Positions 47,501 to 59,639 of a stretch of 64,000 nucleotides of DNA are shown piece by piece (the stretch's first letter is position 1; every line of letters begins with the position of its first letter). The DNA lies in NCBI RefSeq assembly GCF_001577835.2, contig NC_029526.1:1581510-1645509 (forward strand), in the 5' to 3' direction. The position numbers were made by a program, and so were the translations under genes. The notes beneath the pieces were generated by a model. The model ran no database searches. It had not been told where the DNA came from and saw nothing but the letters and a program-made list of their open reading frames with translations. This DNA comes from Coturnix japonica (Eukaryota > Chordata > Aves > Galliformes > Phasianidae).

Positions 47501-50500
47501 TAGCACAGCTCCATGTAAATGTTACAGAATATTCTATTAGAGATGCTTTGTTGTCCAGGAACAGCATAGTGATGCATCTGAGTGCAACTGACACTAAAAT
47601 CTTACACAGAATAAGGAAAATATTGATGCTTCTTGAGTCCTCGTGTTACTTACGTGCACAATGTAGTAGAACCACAGTATCTTGCTGGATAGGAGCCAAC
47701 GACCATCAAATTACAGGGGATTTTACCTAGTGCTAGCTATCTGAAGTACTTGCTTAATAAACTTGAACAGCAAAAGAATAACATCCCAATGCAACCTCAC
47801 CAGAATTCCTTCCCCATTGGAGAGAGTATTTTGTTTACAGAAACTGGATGGTTTAGTATCCTGCAAAAACCTAAGATATAAGCATTTCTTACTGCTTAAT
47901 GGAAAGAGTTTACCTTAAGCTGTCCCACTACCATACTGAGTATACAGCTGTCAGGTGTAGGTTGGTGGTCTTGTGCTGTGATGCTGTGTTGTATTTTTTG
48001 GAAAGGAAGGCTCTGTAATGAAAAGTGGAAAAAACAGAGTCACTGCATTGTTGAACTCACAAAACACAAATCCAACATTACAAAGTATTAGACAGTATTT
48101 AGTAGTACTGTATAGAGAGCTTCTGCAACTCGAAACTACTCAGCTGGGTAACAGCCAGTTACTTCGTGTCATGGTGAGGCTTAAGACAGACCCAAACACG
48201 CCCTTTGACAAGTTCTGCATTACCCTGGAGTGGAAAGAGCTTTAAAGACTTTCTAGAAGGCAGAGACATAAGAAGAGAAGACAGGAGTGCTACTAGCAAT
48301 AACATGAACAACCATATTGGCCACACAAGTATAAAGTTTCAGGAAGCACACAAGGAAACTATATCCTTGGCTAAGAGAGAACACAACCGTGGAAGGATCA
48401 GGACCAAGGGTAACAAAGTAAGCGTACAGAGCAGCCCTCCAACTGCAGACAGACACTATTCAAGAACAGCTTTGAATAAAGCCTCCAGTATTTCCTCTTG
48501 GCTGGGTTAATAATGCCAAACTACCATGAACTGGAAAAATGAGCCCGCTAGTTTGAAGAACGTTTTCCAAGGTCACCATCCTGAACTTGAATATGCAGTG
48601 CCCATGCCCAGTCTGCACAAGCATAGGCTGGGACATCACACACCCATCCTTCAGAAAATTAGACCACTACATAACTGGCCTCAGCACAACAGCTACACGT
48701 TAAGCAGGTACTGCAAAAGTCTTGTTGGGCACAACGGTACCTGTTCAAAGACTGACTGACCCCATCAGAGAAAAAGGGTCCTAATGGCTGGGCAGCCAAA
48801 CAAGCTATTCCCCCTGGAATACAGTGACTGGATGGAGTAGGGTCAGCCAGCATCACCAATATTTAAGATCAAGGGAAACTAACTCAAAAGGATGGTTGCA
48901 TACGGTACCCACCTGTACCAGACAGAAGCATTTCTTTACATGCAGAGTACAGTAAAAGCAGCTGATGATGGAAAAGCCACAAGCAAAGCTTTTAGAGTCC
49001 TCTGAGAAAGATTCCGGACCTTTCATTATCAGAACTGCAGAATTCTCCTTTTAAATCATGAGAAATTCTGCAAGAATAAAGTTTTTTGGGGGTAGTTTAA
49101 ACTCAGCCCCGGTTACAGACTAAGCCAGAAGTATGAGAAGCAAGCTACCTGCTACACAGCATCCTATTCTTGACTTTCTCTGATGGACCTCACAGTGCAG
49201 AGACCACACTTGCAAGCACTACTCTCACTTTATAAGATGTCCAGCCTGAGAAGCTTACTACATGCAATAAGCTAAACCCAAGGCCTTACTAGCAGAGATT
49301 TTGGATAGGTTTGGATAATACAAGACAACTCAACTGCAGCAGGATTCTTCAAGAGACATGAAGATATTTCACCAAACACTAAAGCTGGTCTGCAAGCGTT
49401 CTATCATTAGAGCTACCTACTCCAGCTTCTTCCCTGCTCCACAAAGCTCCTGGAACTACTGGTTTACATCAGTTGCTCAAACCAAACAGGTGTTCTGAGA
49501 TGATTCTTTCATCCAGCACCACTTAAGACAGAAGGCATGTGTGTCAGCTCCCACTCTTTAACAAGGGTGCAGGCAGGTGCGCAGTGCTCACAAAGCAATG
49601 TCTTTTTGACCTTGTCCAATTGTATCAGCATCATCTGACAGAGCAGGCTGAAAGGAGTTGTATTGTTGCTATTATACAGCAGATATCTTGCTGTCAAGAG
49701 AAAAACCTGCCTCTTCATGCTTAAGGCCCAGTGCTAAAGAACACAGGGTCACAGAAGTGCAAAAGAACTCCAGTGCCAAACTTTCAGCCATGTGCCCAAC
49801 AATGCTCAGATATTCCAGAAGCACAAAGAGAGCAGGTGCACAAGTTAGGTTAAAAGAGCAAACAAAACCCACATAACTCGGTGCTGACAGCTACAGAGCA
49901 AGAGTCAGGGTAAGATGCTATAGTCCCACAACAAGCCACAGTAGGGGAGGGCACAAAATAATCTGGCTGCATTTCTTCCTTCCTTTAAACAGATGAATTA
50001 ACTAAAATACCTCCCTAGAAGAAAGAAATATGCCTCCATTCACCAAGCAAGACTGCAGCAAGCACGTGAATGCACAAAGTCCAACTTCCACCATAAAAAA
50101 GGTAAGACAAAGATGATACAACACTCTGGTGGGAAACAGACTGATCTGCACTGGACCAGATCCAAGGTAGCAGCCTGAGATGCTGGGGCCATGCAAATTT
50201 TAGCTGGTTGGGTGTCCAAGTGGCTGGTAGCCCAGCTGCCTAAGGAACAGTGAGTAAACAAGCAACTCCAGAGCATGACTATCTCCTCATGCCTCATCTG
50301 GAAGCAAGCAGTTGCAAGCTGTACTATTTCCGAGGTGTGTGGCCTCCTCAAAAGCAATTCAGGCACCTAAAACTCAGACCTAAGAGCAAGTGTCAGCCTG
50401 TCAGTTAAAGATACCTCGGATGAAAGCACTGATCCCAAAACACAGGAGGAAGAGCTGTGTGATAATGTGGACAAACATGGACAAATAACTAAGATTTTCT

Positions 50501-52662
50501 TCTCAAAGTGCAAAACAAAAAGCCTGAAACTGTGTCACATTGTTTAACACACCATGCCCTGAGCAGGACACAGTGGAAGCTATAAAAGCACATATTCCAC
50601 ATATCTTGCACCCATTTTTATAGAAGAGCCATATCTCAAAAAGACTAAACTTCTCCAAGTTTAACACTAAAACATGGAGGGTTTCAGACTGTATATGTTA
50701 CAAAATGCTTTCCTCTGACTTGATGCAAGAAGAAACCTTGGCTTCACAGCACAGAAACATAACCGTAACTACTCATACCAGAAAAACCAAGGTACATTGA
50801 GGGTAACCCTCAGTAACCACTATAGAACATAAATCACATTTTTAAGAGGCAGCTAATTTACAGTCTATAGCATTGTTTCCCAAAACATTCAGGAAGGATT
50901 GAAGACTTACAGAGAGTTTTTCAACAATAGCTGCTTTGCCCTGGAACTGCTGTCCTTCCCACGTAAGGCATGATGCATCAATCTGAGGGAAAAGAGAAAA
51001 CAAAAACAATCAGCCTCACTTAGGTAATGCTTCACAAATCTTATTAAGAGGTTTTGTTTTCTTGGCATGTATCCTTAGAATCCAACTATTTGGAAACAAC
51101 CTCAAAGGGAGATGGAAAGAAACTGAAAATAGTTTAGAACTGTCAGCTGGAAATCAAGTAGATTAAGTTTCATTATCATGATTCTACTAGCATTAAAGTT
51201 CCTGGCTCTGGATCTAAGTTAGCTTTCATAAGAAAGTCTAAGAGTATGGACACAAGTCAAGCACACAGAGAAAAAACGAAGCGTGATAAAAAGTCTTGTA
51301 CACACTTCATTCAACTAAGGTACCAACCTGCATTTCCTATTCACACCCAGAAAAGTGGAATGTGCATCTAAAGGCTTTTTAAGAGATTGCCAGCCCTGTG
51401 TGGCACAAAACGATTGAGATACTTCAGCCTAAAAGCTCATTCACGAGAAAAAGCACACAGAGCACACTACATCACGTGCAACAGCAACAGGCAAAAAGCT
51501 TCACATTCATGGAACTCCACCAAACACTACATCAATGAGCTGCATAACACAGTCTGCTTCTGCATAGGTACCTCCACTGAATGCTGATGAAAGGTAAAAA
51601 GGCCCTAAGGGCAGAAAAAAAGCAGGAGTTCATTGTATGGATGGCCACGTTTCCAGAATTAATTAGTCTGTACTTATTACCAGTCTTCTGAGGATTTGAA
51701 GTATTTTAGTAATGGCATGACAGGAACTGCTAAGTACTTTCATATTTAGAGCTGTGATTAAACATTGGCTACTTGGTTTTCCCTGCTTTATGGGCTCTCT
51801 GTTCACAGTTCCTTTGTTGAAACAAGGCAACAGCTAGCAAACATGTTAGAATCCAAAGAGCAAATGCTATCAGTATTGGTAGAGACTGCTGAGGTGTAGG
51901 GTGGGGCATCAGACGGTGATCCTACAACTTAAATCCTTCAAAACTTGGTGGATATTCATATGACTCATCCAGCAAGGGTCAGAAAAACAGGACATGCTGC
52001 TGGAAGACCTGTCAGACTTGAGTGCCTTGCTGGAACAGCTCAGCCACCCAGCAGCATTCCTCACCACCAGTAATCACACAGAACACTCTGCATCTTCTGG
52101 AGGCAAAAGCTGCAAGTTCAGCAAGTGCAGTTGCACTGACTGATATTCCAAGTCAGGATAAAACCCACTATCCCACTGTACGGTGACAATAATGAAAGAT
52201 GGTAGTAAATACCCAAAAGGTTATTTACAGGAAAAACTCACCCATATGGAAGCCTTCAGTCTGCTGGGAACCACTGAGGCAATCTCCACTGAGGAGCAAA
52301 CTCCAAGAGATGCTGCCTTAGTGGTGGTCAGCCTTTAAATGAGGTCTAGAGGAGGTAGAGTCAAGCTCCATCCCTTCCAGGAGTACAGCTAAATTACTCT
52401 CACCTGTGCTCCCACAGCTGACCCAACACTTGCCTCAGCTGATTAATCAGAGGTTCAGGCTGTGATTACCAATTCCCCTTGCACCCACCCTAAGCATTCC
52501 CACACATTGAAATAAGGAAGCCTAGGGATGTGACAGGACAAGGTATCTTTACTAGATACTTACATATATTGCTCCTAACTGAGTCCTGTCTGCATCAAAA
52601 AGCTGGTAGTAATGTTGTACGAAGCTGGACCCAATCTGCTCCCAGATAGGCTTGTCTCCCAT
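41451..52662 (-). CDS. NUTF2: Nuclear transport factor 2 (canonical isoform, 4 coding exons)
   Basis: NTF2 is a small homodimer that binds RanGDP and FxFG nucleoporins and carries Ran back into the nucleus. Coding exons: 52564-52662, 50911-50982, 47914-48012, 41451-41564 (99+72+99+114 nt), giving the standard 127 residues plus TGA. Seen: start [20 protein letters not shown] with Trp7; [20 protein letters not shown] with Trp41 and Glu42; [16 protein letters not shown]; and [11 protein letters not shown] with Asp92 and Asp94, known RanGDP/FxFG contact residues; end LALHNFG. Differences from human are conservative (Phe14-Val15, Ala24). Introns are large. All phases are 0. A second terminal exon is listed separately. 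Confidence 0.97.
42425..42450 (+). repeat. Poly(G) run of 26 in the NUTF2 terminal intron
   Basis: Uninterrupted G run followed by a further G-rich stretch to about 42468. It lies between the two alternative NUTF2 terminal exons, on the template strand, so the transcript is C-rich there. Confidence 0.95.
42935..43020 (+). repeat. CR1 tail fragment
   Basis: Ends in TCTTCCAAGTCAGGATATAC followed by TATGATTCTATGA, the CR1 3' terminus; the preceding 60 bases (ATTGGTTTTCAGGTGGTCCT) are a worn match. Confidence 0.7.
43100..45109. other. NUTF2: NUTF2 intron between proximal and distal terminal exons, unclassified sequence
   Basis: I see no host exon, RNA gene or clear repeat from 43100 to 45109. 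The plus-strand frame at 44357-44746 (129 codons) has no recognisable family. On the minus strand there is no AATAAA or ATTAAA between about 43860 and 45155. Confidence 0.5.
45156..45266 (-). CDS. NUTF2: NUTF2 proximal alternative C-terminal exon (36 residues plus stop)
   Basis: A second, phase-matched version of the last coding exon. Acceptor CTGTCATGCTTAG/GCAGAC (AG at 45267-45268). It encodes [20 protein letters not shown] then [16 protein letters not shown] and TAA; 25 of 36 residues match the distal exon. Asp92 and Asp94 are kept; Met118 becomes Val, Phe126 becomes Val and Gly127 is absent. Twelve of the 25 conserved codons differ silently, so the similarity is held at protein level rather than from recent copying. 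Joined to residue 90 it gives a 126-residue protein. A consensus donor (A/GTAAGG, 45104-45109) lies 46 bases after the stop, so this may be a 157-nt cassette exon (45110-45266) using the distal exon as 3' UTR, or a terminal exon with an unusual poly(A) signal. Fly Ntf-2 is known to use alternative 3' exons; whether this bird exon is annotated I cannot tell. Confidence 0.85.
   Translation of the reverse strand, partial: ADDDQVLGFQQTFLLKNIQGAWVCTNEVFRLALHNV
46646..46662 (-). pseudogene. Possible relic of a third NUTF2 terminal exon
   Basis: Minus strand GGTGCCTGGGTGTGCAC is identical over 17 bases to the GAWVC-coding core of the proximal terminal exon (45193-45209). Flanks have weak resemblance, with an in-frame stop eight codons upstream of the motif. 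It sits in the same intron and orientation. It could be a decayed exon copy or the trace of a small local duplication. Confidence 0.35.
47914..48012 (-). CDS. NUTF2: NUTF2 coding exon 3 (residues 58-90)
   Basis: Acceptor CATTACAG/AGCCTT; encodes [20 protein letters not shown] then [13 protein letters not shown]; donor AAG/GTAAAC. Phase 0 at both ends, so it can join either terminal exon without a frame change. Confidence 0.97.
50911..50982 (-). CDS. NUTF2: NUTF2 coding exon 2 (residues 34-57)
   Basis: Acceptor TTTTCCCTCAG/ATTGAT; encodes [20 protein letters not shown] then EKLS; donor TCT/GTAAGT. Holds Trp41 and Glu42, which contact nucleoporin FxFG repeats and Ran. Confidence 0.97.
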
Positions 52663-52688
52663 TCTGAATCCTCACCTGCAGCCGGTAA
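52564..52688 (-). CDS. NUTF2: NUTF2 exon with start codon (residues 1-33 and 26 nt of 5' UTR)
   Basis: Acceptor TTGTTTTACAG/TTACC at 52689-52690; ATG at 52660-52662 in a good context (AGAATGGG); coding part 52564-52662 ends in GAIY at donor GTAAGT. Residues 1-33 are as in mammals except two conservative changes. Confidence 0.95.
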
Positions 52689-55600
52689 CTGTAAAACAAA
52701 ACAAGGGATTATGAGAAAGAGAAATTGCATAAACAAGAGTAACACTAGGCCGCAGCATCAGCGGACACAGACTGTCTCAGCTGGCAAAAATCATTCTTGA
52801 TTTTGAATGAACTGAACTCAGGAATTCCTTACCATGAAGCAGACAACCTCAGCTTGTGCTGGAGGATTTTCTATTGAAGTAATACCTTTCTAAAGTCACT
52901 TCCTTGCTTTCAGACAGCCTTCATCCCACACCTCAGAAGATTCAGCAACAGCTCTCAAGCAATACAACAATTCCAGACTAAGCCTGAGTAGCACAGGAAG
53001 GATTTACCAATGAATCTCCTCAGATGTAGCAAAGGTCTCCCACACAACACTGCTGGGGAGCTGCCTCAGTCCTGAATTTGCACAAGCACATTGGGTTTTA
53101 GGAATGCACCAAATGATCCCATGGGAACTAATCTGCACGAGCTCATTGTGCAAGGCCTTCAGATTTCCCTATAGGGATAATCAACCAAAAATGCAATATG
53201 GGACTCTCCTCTTTCACTACATTTGTCAGGACAGACCTTGCGGACACCCACATACCTTCCAGAAGAAACCTCAAGATCCAGAATGAATGTCAAGACTGCT
53301 ATGGGCTCGAGCATTCTGCCTTTGTGTCATTCTCCTGTCCATCTCTGCTGAATTCTTAATGCAGCACAGACTATAATTTCTTTTTTTTTTTTCCAATCAA
53401 AAAAAGCCTTCTTACCACCCTGTGCTCCCTAATGCCATCCCTTCTACACTGGCTCACACTAAGCAAACTCCATGGGATCGGTTTTGACTTGCTGAGCCCT
53501 GGCTGCACAGTCCTGTTGTTGTTTCACAGGTGGGAGACACATCCACGCCCAATGAATGGGGAACACAACCCAAACCAGCAGAGATCTCCTTAGCTACCAG
53601 CATCAGAGGCAGACAGGCCATGCAGTGCCCTCCCAGCACATGGGACATTGGCCATAAGTCACCAGGGCTGGTGGTTGCTGTGCAGCAAACAGCTCAAGTG
53701 AAAAATCACTTCAGTTTCTGTAGCCCATCAACTCTTCAGCTCCACCCTATGAACATAGATAAGTATCAGACATCCTTCCTAAACGTTCAAGTGTGAATCT
53801 CATTAAACAGTATCTGACTAATAAATAGCAGCCACCAGCTTATTCTTCTGCATGTAAAAGAAGTTGGCTCGAAGCGAAATCTGTTTAATCCACAACGTGT
53901 ATTCCCCCTTAAGAGCTCACTGCACCATCACACAAAGCCAAGCTGCAGCTGTACACCAGCCCTGCAGCTCCTTGAGCCCCAGCCACCTTCTGTTCGAGCA
54001 TGAAACTGAGAGAGCCTTTAAGCCAGTCAGAAATTAAGAGATTGGTATTTTATATTTAGAAAGTGGTTTCATGGCTTTTAAAATTAGCATGCAAGCTTGC
54101 TACCTTCAAAACCTATTTGTATTCTGTTAAGTAAAACACTGCTAAATAAATCTGTATAAATCCAACAGTGTTGATTTTGTTAGAGAAGTGAGAGTTGAAC
54201 TAAAAAAAAACCATCTGCTGAAATTAATGACTCCTGGTTAATTCTGACTTCTTTTCTTCCCCCGTGCCCCTCATACACAGTTCTATTTAATACACTCTTC
54301 CCCAAAAGGCTTCTCTTCCTTTTCTGATGCGTCACCCTTTCCTCCACGGTGTCTCATGTTTCCTGCTGGGAAGTTTAGAGCACAGGTTCTTTCCAGAAGC
54401 ACAGCAGCAAGGCTGAGCTATCAGTGTGCCTCGGTGGAGTCTAACACTTGGACTCACAGTACTTGTTACATAGCTTGGAATCTGCACATATTAAAGAGCT
54501 CATCCCCAGCTCAGACACCAGCCAGCAGTCAGTATTCAAGCAGGAGCCCAACGCAGCCCATAGAGGTTACAGCTGCCAGCAACTGTCCCTCTTCAAAGGT
54601 ACACTCAGCACTACCACATCTCTGACCCCAAAGCAAAGGTCCTGCAGCACAGATGGAATTCAGACCTACACCCTGCAGACTACCCAGTTCAACATGGCAG
54701 CCCCTCATCAATGCAAACAAAGCCACCCCAAACAAAACTCCTGCGTGGCCCCACCCACTGCAGCATCACTGCTGGGTGATTCTGTTGCTGCTCAATCTTG
54801 CCAAATAAACCAAGGCAGCACAATAACCTAAACGCTCCCTCCCCATCCTTTGATGCCCTGTACCACCAGGTCCACCAGAGAGATGACTGCTACAATAAAC
54901 CTTGACCCAACTGCTCTGGCACACAGCAGAAGGCACTGATACTAAGTGAAGCTGCATTATCCAGATGGCAGTAGCACCAAGGGGGAAGGAAAGAAGGCAA
55001 GGTATGAGATGGAGGGGCAGGAAGAGATGGGACTTCACATGGGTCCTGAACAACCTGCAATGACAATAAGGTTACAACGGCCTCAGGCTTCTGTCCATAA
55101 AACACAGAAACATAGGATCTTTCAACAGCTTAAGTATTCATACCTACACTCATTCCTTCTTCTGTGTTGCCCTGACCCAGGGTATGAGAGGTTGGGATGA
55201 ACACGGGGTCTGGTTGAAATGTGTTCCTATTGCTTCCTTCAGCAAATCAGAAATGATGAGAATGACCTGGAGGTGATTCTGTCAGTACATTGTGATGCTA
55301 CTCACAGAGATGTAAGCGAAGGAAAAGCCACTTTTGTATTTTGCCATTCACTGACAGATGAAAACAAATTGCTTTCCCTGAAGCCTATGAGCACTGGCAA
55401 CCTTGGGAGGAGATGGGCTGTCACCACATCTCTGCAGGACAGAGAAAGGCCTCAAAGGATTGTTCCAGGCAGCAGCTGTGCTTACTGCATTATCAGGCCT
55501 GGACACATGCAAGCTGTCTGCTATCAGGTAACAAACTGAAGTCTTTCTGAGTTCAAGAAGTGCATGTCAGCACTTCTATAAGAACCCCGTTCTTTCTGAC

Positions 55601-58037
55601 ATCAACACAAACTAGTACTTGGGTATGAGTAGTACTGAGTAAAGTAGCATTCTTTAGCTATGTGCATTACACACTGGATTTCCTTCGGAAGAAGCTACAA
55701 GGAATCACACAACAAGCACAAGCAAATAAGCTCAATGCAGTCTTATCTGCAGAAAACAAAGGAATAAAAAAGAGAAAAGCCTAAAAGAATACCACACTGA
55801 CAGAAGGGAAAAACTCCCCATCTATTCTGCAGTTTCCAAGTATGACTACACCACTTCCACGAGAAATCCGAGCACAAATAAACCACACCCCCTGAATATT
55901 AAAGCTGGCCCTGTACACCACTGCACCAAAGTTAAGCTCTCTTAAGATCAATGAGGCTTTAAAACACACCGAGCTGGCAGGCTGCTCTCTGGAAGACAGA
56001 AGATCCACTTAACAGGAGCAGCAATGCTCCTTTTAAACCAGTGCTATGGGCTCAGGGCTACCTGGGGATCCACACACAATCTGGACCATCCATTGCTGCA
56101 CCCTTTGCTACTGATTAACAGAGAGAGACAATGAAGAACTGGCAGCTGTGTCAGCTCCTGTTGCACACACATGTATTTTTATGCACTCTGCATGAGTAAA
56201 ACACCATGGTAGGAGTTCCTCCTGCATGGAACCACAATCAGAAGATTAGTTACTTTTCTCTTCAACAGATCACCCAGCGCCTACACCAAGAATCACTCGA
56301 CAGCAGAAGAGCCGCCTTTAGCAAAGGCATTCGCTATCAAGAGAAGAAACAAAGCAAATGATGGTAGCATCCTTAAATAATTCAGGTGGGGAATTGCAGG
56401 AGCTCCAACCTCCACACAGGGTCAGCCAGGCTATCAGGCCAGATCAGACCAGGCTGCTCAGGCCTTTACTTTGATCCCAAGAGCCTCTGAAAACAGAGAT
56501 AACACAAACCCCCACAGGGCAAGCTGTTTCAACACTCCAATCTACACAGAGAGAAAAAGCCCCCCTTCCCAGGTCTAAGCAGAATCCCTTTGAGTTTTGA
56601 AGGCCTCTCACCTCCCCCAGTCCCCTCACCTATATGGAAAGCCATCCTGCAGGTGGTGGAAGGCCAGGGCTGAGTCCTGCTTGTGCTCCTCCAAAGAAAG
56701 CAAGCTCAGGGCAGAGATCGAATGCATCTCAATGTGAGGGGAAGAAGGCAAGACATTATTCTAAACATGCTTTCAGACCTGGAAATAATTAAGTCTGAGT
56801 ATGTGCAATTGACTTTGCTCAGTTTTCTCTTTTTTTTCCCCCTCTCCTCCAACTTCATTAAAACAAATTAATGCAGGAATGATGCCAACCCGAAGCGTAT
56901 TTTGGTGGTTACAGACGTTAGCAAGTACAGGGACACTAGTAAATAAATGGACGGGGGAGGTAGTTCTGCAAAAGCTGTGCTCAGTTTGATGCTCACCCTG
57001 TCTGCAATCTGACAACCCACGAGTCACAGAAGCACCCTAGATGATGATGTTCAAATGGATGGGCATATATTATTATTTCATCCATAACTGGGTAAGACAA
57101 CAGCTTTGCTGTTAAGCAACGCTATGCACATATTGATTCTATATGCGGTTGTTTATTCCATGGTACCCTCAATGAAACCTAAAAACCAGAATATCAATGC
57201 ACGAGGCTGAATCCTTGCTGTGTTCCCCAGGTGGAAGTCCAGAATGGTCACCTTCAGAAAGGCAGGGAGCACAGGGCAGAACAACACAGCTGCTCCATAG
57301 TCATTCCTCACCTTCTATGCAGAGCAACACGTTTCATGCCCAAGAAACAGGCTGTCAGATGTTTCCTTCTGTCCATCCCTGTGACTATTACGACAGCTGT
57401 TTCAGGTTAAGAGAAAACCAAGAGCTATTTTTTAAGCCACAGAAGAAAAATACTACATTGCAATTACTCAAAAATTAATCAGGTTTGTTCATGGACTGAA
57501 AGACCAGAAGTAATATTCAGTTTTATCCCTGCGAGATCTTCCACCATTGACTGCCACCTGAACCCTTTGTTCACAATACAGTTTGGCCCATCCAAGAACA
57601 ATTCCAGTTGCATGTTTGTCCAAGCAGCCTTGTAAATATCAGCCCTAAAGGAGGCAGCACAAAAACACAGTCCTGTGGACTGACTTAGGTGCTGAATGCA
57701 AGAGGACCGAGTTAAAGGCTGCATTACATTACCCCGCTGTAGGTTTAGTCACTGCATTCCCTCATTACTGACTGACACTGTTAAAACAAGGAAGATTTTC
57801 TGCAGCACATTTTATGATCAACAAGCTTTGCAGGCACATAAGCACGGCTTGTTAAACCTCATCTCCACACCAACAGGCTCCGAGCTTTGTTAAGCTCCAG
57901 ATTCGCAACATATGCCTGGAAAAAGGAAAAAAAACCACAACACCCACACTCACAGAACTTTTCCTATGGCACCTACCTACCTCACACTTCCAAAATGATG
58001 CATTTTTCTCTCTTCATTTGCTTTCTGCAAGCACACA

Positions 58038-58245
58038 GTATCATAGAATGGCTTGGAAGGGGCCTCAAGGATCATGAAGCTCCAACCCATCTGCCATATA
58101 CAGAGCCACCAACCTTCACATTTAATACAAGACCAGGCTGCCCCATCCAACCCTGTAAGAACGGGGCATCTAAGCCTCTCTGGGCAGCCTGATCCAGCAC
58201 CTTACCACTCCTTCTGTGATGAACTTCCCCTGATATCCACAATGC
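58038..58245 (-). repeat. CR1 LINE 3' end in NUTF2 intron 1
   Basis: Begins (3' end) with TATCATAGAATGGCTTGGAA and GGGGCCTCAAGGATCATGAAG, followed by CAGGCTGCCCCATCCAACCC and CCTCTCTGGGCAGCCTGATC; all are reverse-complement CR1. Same orientation as NUTF2. Confidence 0.9.
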
Positions 58246-58524
58246 GAGCTGCTGGTATTGGCTGCAATCCTTACACAGAACATACCACACACCACTATTA
58301 ATGACATGATCCTACTGTAACCAGCAGGACAACAGAAACCCCACTAGAGAGAACTGCAGTAAGTCAAGGGAGCTTTCAGAACTGAAGGTAAAATGAATGG
58401 TAAAGCAAGTACATTTCAAGCTACCTACTGAATAAGCTGTAGTCTTTTAGGGAGGCATATGAAACAAGCAGAAACTACGGTGGAAAAGAGCTGAACAGCC
58501 CCAAAGCGGGCCACAATATCACTG

Positions 58525-58705
58525 TATTATCACAGAATGGCTTAGGATGGAAAGGACCTTAAAGATTAGCTGGCTTTAATCTCCTGCTGTGGACAGAGCT
58601 GCCCAGAGCCCATCAATGGGGGCTCCCACAGCTCTGAGCAGCAGTGCCAGCGCCTCACCACCCTCACGGGGAAGGATTTCTTCCTCACACCTAACCTCAA
58701 TTTCC
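58525..58705 (-). repeat. CR1 LINE 3' end next to the NUTF2 promoter
   Basis: Starts TATCACAGAATGGCTTAGGA, GAAAGGACCTTAAAGATTAG, then CAGAGCTGCCCAGAGCCCAT and GGAAGGATTTCTTCCTCACA. A reverse-complement CR1 3' region abutting the CpG island. Confidence 0.88.
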
Positions 58706-58779
58706 AATGGGAAGATGCGTTTCATTGATGACACTGTAACTTCTGCACTGCCAGCACCTCTTCTCTCTCCATCGCTCCT

Positions 58780-59620
58780 ACAGCCCGAAGTCACCCCCAG
58801 CAGGATCAAGGGCCGCCTGGGTAGGTCGGTGCGTGCCCCAGCTCCGCAGCCAGCACCCATCTGTCCTTTGTTCGGCTACACACACAGCCCTAAAGCCTCG
58901 GGCAGGAACTTCAGCCCGAATCCGGACAGCTCTGGGCTCGGATGGTGCACTTATCTCATCCCACACAGCCCGGCACCGCGCGAGGCCGCCGCTCACCACA
59001 TACAGAATGGCGGCCCCGCATCCCCGTCACAAATCGCCTCCCCACACCCGAGCGGCGGCGGCGCCTCCCTCCGCCCGCGGGGCCTCGCCCAGCCCCACCG
59101 CCCCGCTCCCCCGGCCCCGGCCACCGCCCCCCCGCCTCAAAGACGGGGAAGGTCAGGGCCGGGCTCGGCCCAGCGCCTACCGGCAACGCCCCGCAGCGCG
59201 GAGCCGCCGAACGAGGCCGGGTACCGAGAGCCGGGCCGCGCCGAGCCGCCCCGCCCCCCGCACTCACCCCACAGCTCCCACTATGGCGGCGGCCCCGTGC
59301 GCGGCGCGAACCCCCTCAGCCTTTCTCGCCCGAGTTCCGCGCCCCGCCCCACAGCGCTCAGCCCCGCCCCGATGCACGCCGGGAAAACGAGTCCGGCCGG
59401 CGGAGGGGCCGCACTCTGAGATGGGTGTGGAGGACTACAAATCCCGACGTGCCCCGCGGCGCTGCCCAGGGTGGCTCATTTGAATGGGGGAAAGGAGAGC
59501 GCGCAGCGCTGCGGCCGCGGGCCGTGCCCCGGGGCACTGTGGGATTGCGGCGGGGCGCTCAGGGGCTCCTGCCCCTCCCCCGCCTGGCGGCCGTACCTCA
59601 ATGTCCGACGGCCGGGCTGT
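58780..59620 (-). promoter_or_regulatory. NUTF2: CpG-island promoter and non-coding exon 1 of NUTF2
   Basis: Extremely CpG-rich. Exon 1 ends at 59268 with donor GGG/GTGAGTG (59261-59267). Just upstream within the exon is CCGCCAT (plus ATGGCGG at 59283-59289), a YY1-type core often found downstream of start sites. At 59434-59452 is ACTACAAATCCCGACGTGC, a match to the ACTACAA-TCCC motif shared by ZNF143 and THAP11. A second possible donor (GAG/GTACGG near 59594) could mark an alternative first exon. Confidence 0.75.
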
Positions 59621-59639
59621 GTCACCGGGCCGCGATAAC

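Larger units (their letters stand above)
52689..59267 (-). other. NUTF2: NUTF2 intron 1
   Basis: 6.6 kb between the non-coding first exon and the ATG exon. It has two CR1 copies at 58038-58245 and 58525-58705, a short poly(T) at about 53379-53391, and otherwise unique sequence with no recognised gene. Confidence 0.8.

Noticed and set aside
48526-48860. Possible extra gene or exon in NUTF2 intron
   Set aside because: Short frames on both strands only; no splice signals or known protein match.
58589-59419. 276-codon plus-strand open frame
   Set aside because: It lies over the NUTF2 CpG island and a CR1 piece, is Pro/Ala/Arg-rich in the way GC-rich DNA always is, and resembles no protein.
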